The notes under the pieces: generated by a model | What the model saw: the letters and a program-made list of their open reading frames with translations, nothing else | Database searches by the model: none | Told to the model about the DNA's origin: nothing | Shown here: positions 61,582 through 64,000 of the stretch, piece after piece | How the letters are laid out: every line of letters begins with the position of its first letter | How positions within the stretch are numbered: position 1 is the first letter of the stretch | Position numbers and translations under genes: made by a program | Assembly: GCA_965224015.1 (NCBI GenBank) | Contig: OZ245032.1 | Location: 2,852,001 to 2,916,000 of the forward strand | DNA length: 64,000 nucleotides | Direction of reading: 5' to 3' | Source: CBDCVD01 sp965224015 | GTDB lineage: Bacteria; Pseudomonadota; Alphaproteobacteria; Rhizobiales; CBDCVD01

Positions 61582-64000
61582 ATGTGTCCACTATTTCACG
61601 ATTTAATTCGTTTTCACACCTTAATTCGTTGCCGTAATTTAACGCGCTCCTTTGTTTTTACCATTGCTTTCATTCTGGTGGTCCTACTCTTATTTGATAA
61701 CGGCGGGCGAGCCGATGAGGCTAACCAGGTCCCTTCGGATGGCCGGACATCGGTAAACAAGGCTACAAATGGCAAAACGGACGCCATTAACATTGCAACA
61801 CCCAACAGCGCCGGCTTATCTCACAATCGGTATACAAAGTTTGATGTGTCCCCGGATGGGGCCGCATTTGTAAACTTTAACGACGGCAACGATGAATCGC
61901 GAATTTCAAAACTTGGCGGGCGTGTCGTTAGCAACCCTAATTTAAGAAGAGGTCAATCCGCATCGTTGATTTTGAATGAGGTCGTTACGGATCGCGAATC
62001 GCAGTTGAAGGGGTTCATGGAGGTTGTTGGCGACCGAGCCCAAGTCGTGGTTGCGAATCCCAACGGCATTACCTGCAAAGGATGTGGCTTTATCAACACT
62101 TCGCGCGCGACGCTGTCGACGGGGACACCGCAGTTCGATGCCAGGGGGAATCTCTCCGGCTTGTCGGTGGTCAGGGGAAGACTAGCGGTTGAGCGTGGAG
62201 GCCTGAATGCTTCCGAGGTTGATATTCTTGATCTTGTTGCCCGGTCGTTATTTGTTGACGGGCGGATCAACACAAAAAAGCTCGGAATTGCGGCTGGAGC
62301 CGCCACTTTCTCTTATAAAGATCGCAAATCGAAAGCGGCAACCGGAAGCGGTAAGGCACCGGCGATCGCTATTGATTCGACTGTATTCGGAGGCATGTAC
62401 GCCGATTCCATCAGCATTATAGCGCACGACAACCATGTTGGGGTTCGCATGGATGGAACGATGAGCGCGACCGCGGATGATATCCGAATTTCATCAAACG
62501 GCGATCTTACCCTTGGTGGCAATGTCGCGGCAAAAAAAACCACTGCAATAAAAGCCAAGGGCAAGGTGCGTATAAAGGGAAAGCAGACCGCAAGCGATAA
62601 GAAGGATAAAGCACAGTCAATTTATGGTGGAGATGCCTTAACGATCGAAAGTGAAGCCAATATTGAGCTTGGTAACAGTTTGATTGGAACGGCGGGAGAC
62701 CTGAGAATCGCCTCGGTAACGGGGATGATCGATAGTGGTGATGCTGAGAGTCGACGATTTGGTGGCAAAAAAGTCACAGTGGTGGTCGAACACGGGCTGG
62801 CATCAATTATTGGAGGCGCCACTTACTCGGGAGAGGCAGGCGTATCCATTACCGCTGATAAGATTGCCATCTCCGGCGACGGCGCGGTTATTGCCAGTAA
62901 AAGCGGTTTCGTCGATTTGATAGCCGATGTTGGCGCTATTCAATTAGGCGATGCCCGGGTTTCTGCGTTGGAGAGAGTGAAAATCAGTGCCGCTGGAGAT
63001 CTGTCCACAGGTCGGAGATCGCACGTTGAATCGCACGCTGGTGATATCGAACTGTCCGGCGCCACGATCACGCTGAGCGGTAATGTTTTAGCTGTTAAGG
63101 GGGCGTTTTCTGCGACCGCGCAAAGGGGCATAAGCAATAGTGGCTCCATTCAATCAGCGGTTATGCTTTCGTTATGGTCCAAAACCGACAATGTGGTTAA
63201 TCTTGGCGATCTGACGTCCGGGGCCGCGATAGAATTGCGGGCCGGGAATGAAATTTCAAACCGCGGTCATATTTCAGCCAAAAGAAATTTTCAACTCACC
63301 GCAGGAAGAAAGGTTGTCAACGCAAGCGAGATAGGCGGTGCGAGTGGAACGATTTCTGCATCGCATATCGAAAACACTGCCGGTGCAAAGATCGCAACCA
63401 CCGTCGGCAATCTTGAGCTCGTCGTTGATACCCTGGTCAACCAAAACGTGATTGCAAGCGCGGCTGATTTTGATATCAGGCGCCTGACTGCTAACCGCAC
63501 GAGGGCTGCGCTCACGGTTGGACGTAACTCTAAACTCCAATCTGCAGGAAAATTGTCCTTTCATTCTGCCACCGATGGTAGCCGTTTCGACCTGATTGTG
63601 AACCAGGGAGGAAAGTTGCTCACAGGAGGCCTCACCCTTTCTGGCATAAATGATGTTACGATTTCTGGCCTGGCACAAATTGGCGGAGAGATTTCGGGAA
63701 TTGCTGCGGGACGGCTAATTATAGAAAAAGACGGGAAGTTTGTCGCCACCGGAACTGACCAGAGCCAAGCCCGTGAACTGAAATTCTCACGAGATGCGAG
63801 GATTTCCGGGTTGCTCACTGCAATGGGCGACTTGGCGTTGAAAGCAAGTACCGTAACCATTGAGGTTGGCGGGGCTATTACCAGTATCGGCAATCAGGCC
63901 ACTTTAACGCTTGACACCACCCAAGGGGGCGGCACGCAAGGACGTATCATCAATAGAGGTTTTCTCTATGCTGCCGGTAGCCTTGATTTAATCGCAGGCA
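61582..64000 (+). CDS. Filamentous-haemagglutinin-type (TpsA/CdiA-like) protein, N-terminal part
   Basis: An uninterrupted frame from ATG 61582 to the right edge (806 codons; gene incomplete). An N-terminal signal/membrane segment (RSFVFTIAFILVVLLLFDNG) is followed by a TPS domain with RISKLGGRVVSNPNLRRGQS and VVANPNGITCKGCGFINTSR, the NPNL and NPNGI motifs plus the CxxC typical of haemagglutinin exoproteins. From about residue 270 come beta-helix repeats (GNLELVVDTLVNQNVIASAA-like units). Such proteins are secreted by a TpsB partner and act as adhesins or contact-dependent toxins. No TpsB gene is in the window. Confidence 0.88.
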   Translation, partial: MCPLFHDLIRFHTLIRCRNLTRSFVFTIAFILVVLLLFDNGGRADEANQVPSDGRTSVNKATNGKTDAINIATPNSAGLSHNRYTKFDVSPDGAAFVNFNDGNDESRISKLGGRVVSNPNLRRGQSASLILNEVVTDRESQLKGFMEVVGDRAQVVVANPNGITCKGCGFINTSRATLSTGTPQFDARGNLSGLSVVRGRLAVERGGLNASEVDILDLVARSLFVDGRINTKKLGIAAGAATFSYKDRKSKAATGSGKAPAIAIDSTVFGGMYADSISIIAHDNHVGVRMDGTMSATADDIRISSNGDLTLGGNVAAKKTTAIKAKGKVRIKGKQTASDKKDKAQSIYGGDALTIESEANIELGNSLIGTAGDLRIASVTGMIDSGDAESRRFGGKKVTVVVEHGLASIIGGATYSGEAGVSITADKIAISGDGAVIASKSGFVDLIADVGAIQLGDARVSALERVKISAAGDLSTGRRSHVESHAGDIELSGATITLSGNVLAVKGAFSATAQRGISNSGSIQSAVMLSLWSKTDNVVNLGDLTSGAAIELRAGNEISNRGHISAKRNFQLTAGRKVVNASEIGGASGTISASHIENTAGAKIATTVGNLELVVDTLVNQNVIASAADFDIRRLTANRTRAALTVGRNSKLQSAGKLSFHSATDGSRFDLIVNQGGKLLTGGLTLSGINDVTISGLAQIGGEISGIAAGRLIIEKDGKFVATGTDQSQARELKFSRDARISGLLTAMGDLALKASTVTIEVGGAITSIGNQATLTLDTTQGGGTQGRIINRGFLYAAGSLDLIAG

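Overview
The window looks like a chromosomal segment of an alphaproteobacterium. The clues are the rplA-rplK-nusG-secE-tRNA-Trp-tuf-tRNA-Gly-tRNA-Tyr block, a heterotetrameric sarcosine oxidase operon (soxBDAG), a mesaconyl-CoA hydratase of the ethylmalonyl-CoA pathway, a malonyl-CoA decarboxylase, and a Tim44-like/mltA/Smr neighbourhood beside secB. I cannot name the genus from sequence alone. Housekeeping genes are GC-rich; several accessory genes are clearly AT-rich.

Layout. 1-3.6 kb: translation/secretion block on the minus strand with three tRNAs. 3.6-4.6 kb: gene-free and packed with repeats. 4.6-6.7 kb: ychF and a DUF218 protein. 6.8-13.4 kb: soxB-soxD-soxA-soxG-sdaA, tightly coupled on the minus strand, taking sarcosine to glycine plus a C1 unit and serine to pyruvate. 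13.7-22.1 kb: a hypothetical protein, a RhtB-type exporter, valS, a TolC-like protein, cspA and mch. 22.4-27.1 kb: a small molybdopterin-fold protein, a histidine kinase and a malonyl-CoA decarboxylase. 27.6-37.2 kb: rpsU, a TPR lipoprotein, ispE and its TPR partner, a Sel1 protein, secB, a Tim44-like protein and mltA.

37.2-54.1 kb is an accessory island wedged between mltA and the Smr-domain gene. It holds a gene split by an IS5-family element, one long RHS gene, and then a train of displaced RHS 3' ends. Each carries part of the RHS core, a different C-terminal toxin and a small AT-rich candidate immunity gene. A PAAR-like gene and an IS630-family element sit in the same stretch. Two cassettes carry the same AHH-type nuclease and immunity gene in a direct duplication of about 2.6 kb. 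This is the most interesting region: a silent store of toxin tips partly broken by indels, nonsense changes, two ISs and a miniature element.

54.1-59.9 kb returns to ordinary genes (Smr, tesB, amtB, a lone CO-dehydrogenase-type large subunit). 60.5-64 kb is accessory again: a toxin tail with a small immunity-like gene, then the start of a large filamentous-haemagglutinin-type (TpsA) gene that runs off the window.

Throughout, intergenic DNA is filled with short non-coding repeats that I group as A (about 103 bp, TACCA/TGGTA ends), B (ends CTATAGCAAAATGCG), C (26-bp inverted ends CTAGAGCGTGTCAGG...), D (CCAGGTCGTCAATAGA motif) and E (large palindrome). They nest inside each other, stand in tandem, and in one case interrupt the RHS gene. 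They behave like several families of miniature mobile elements.
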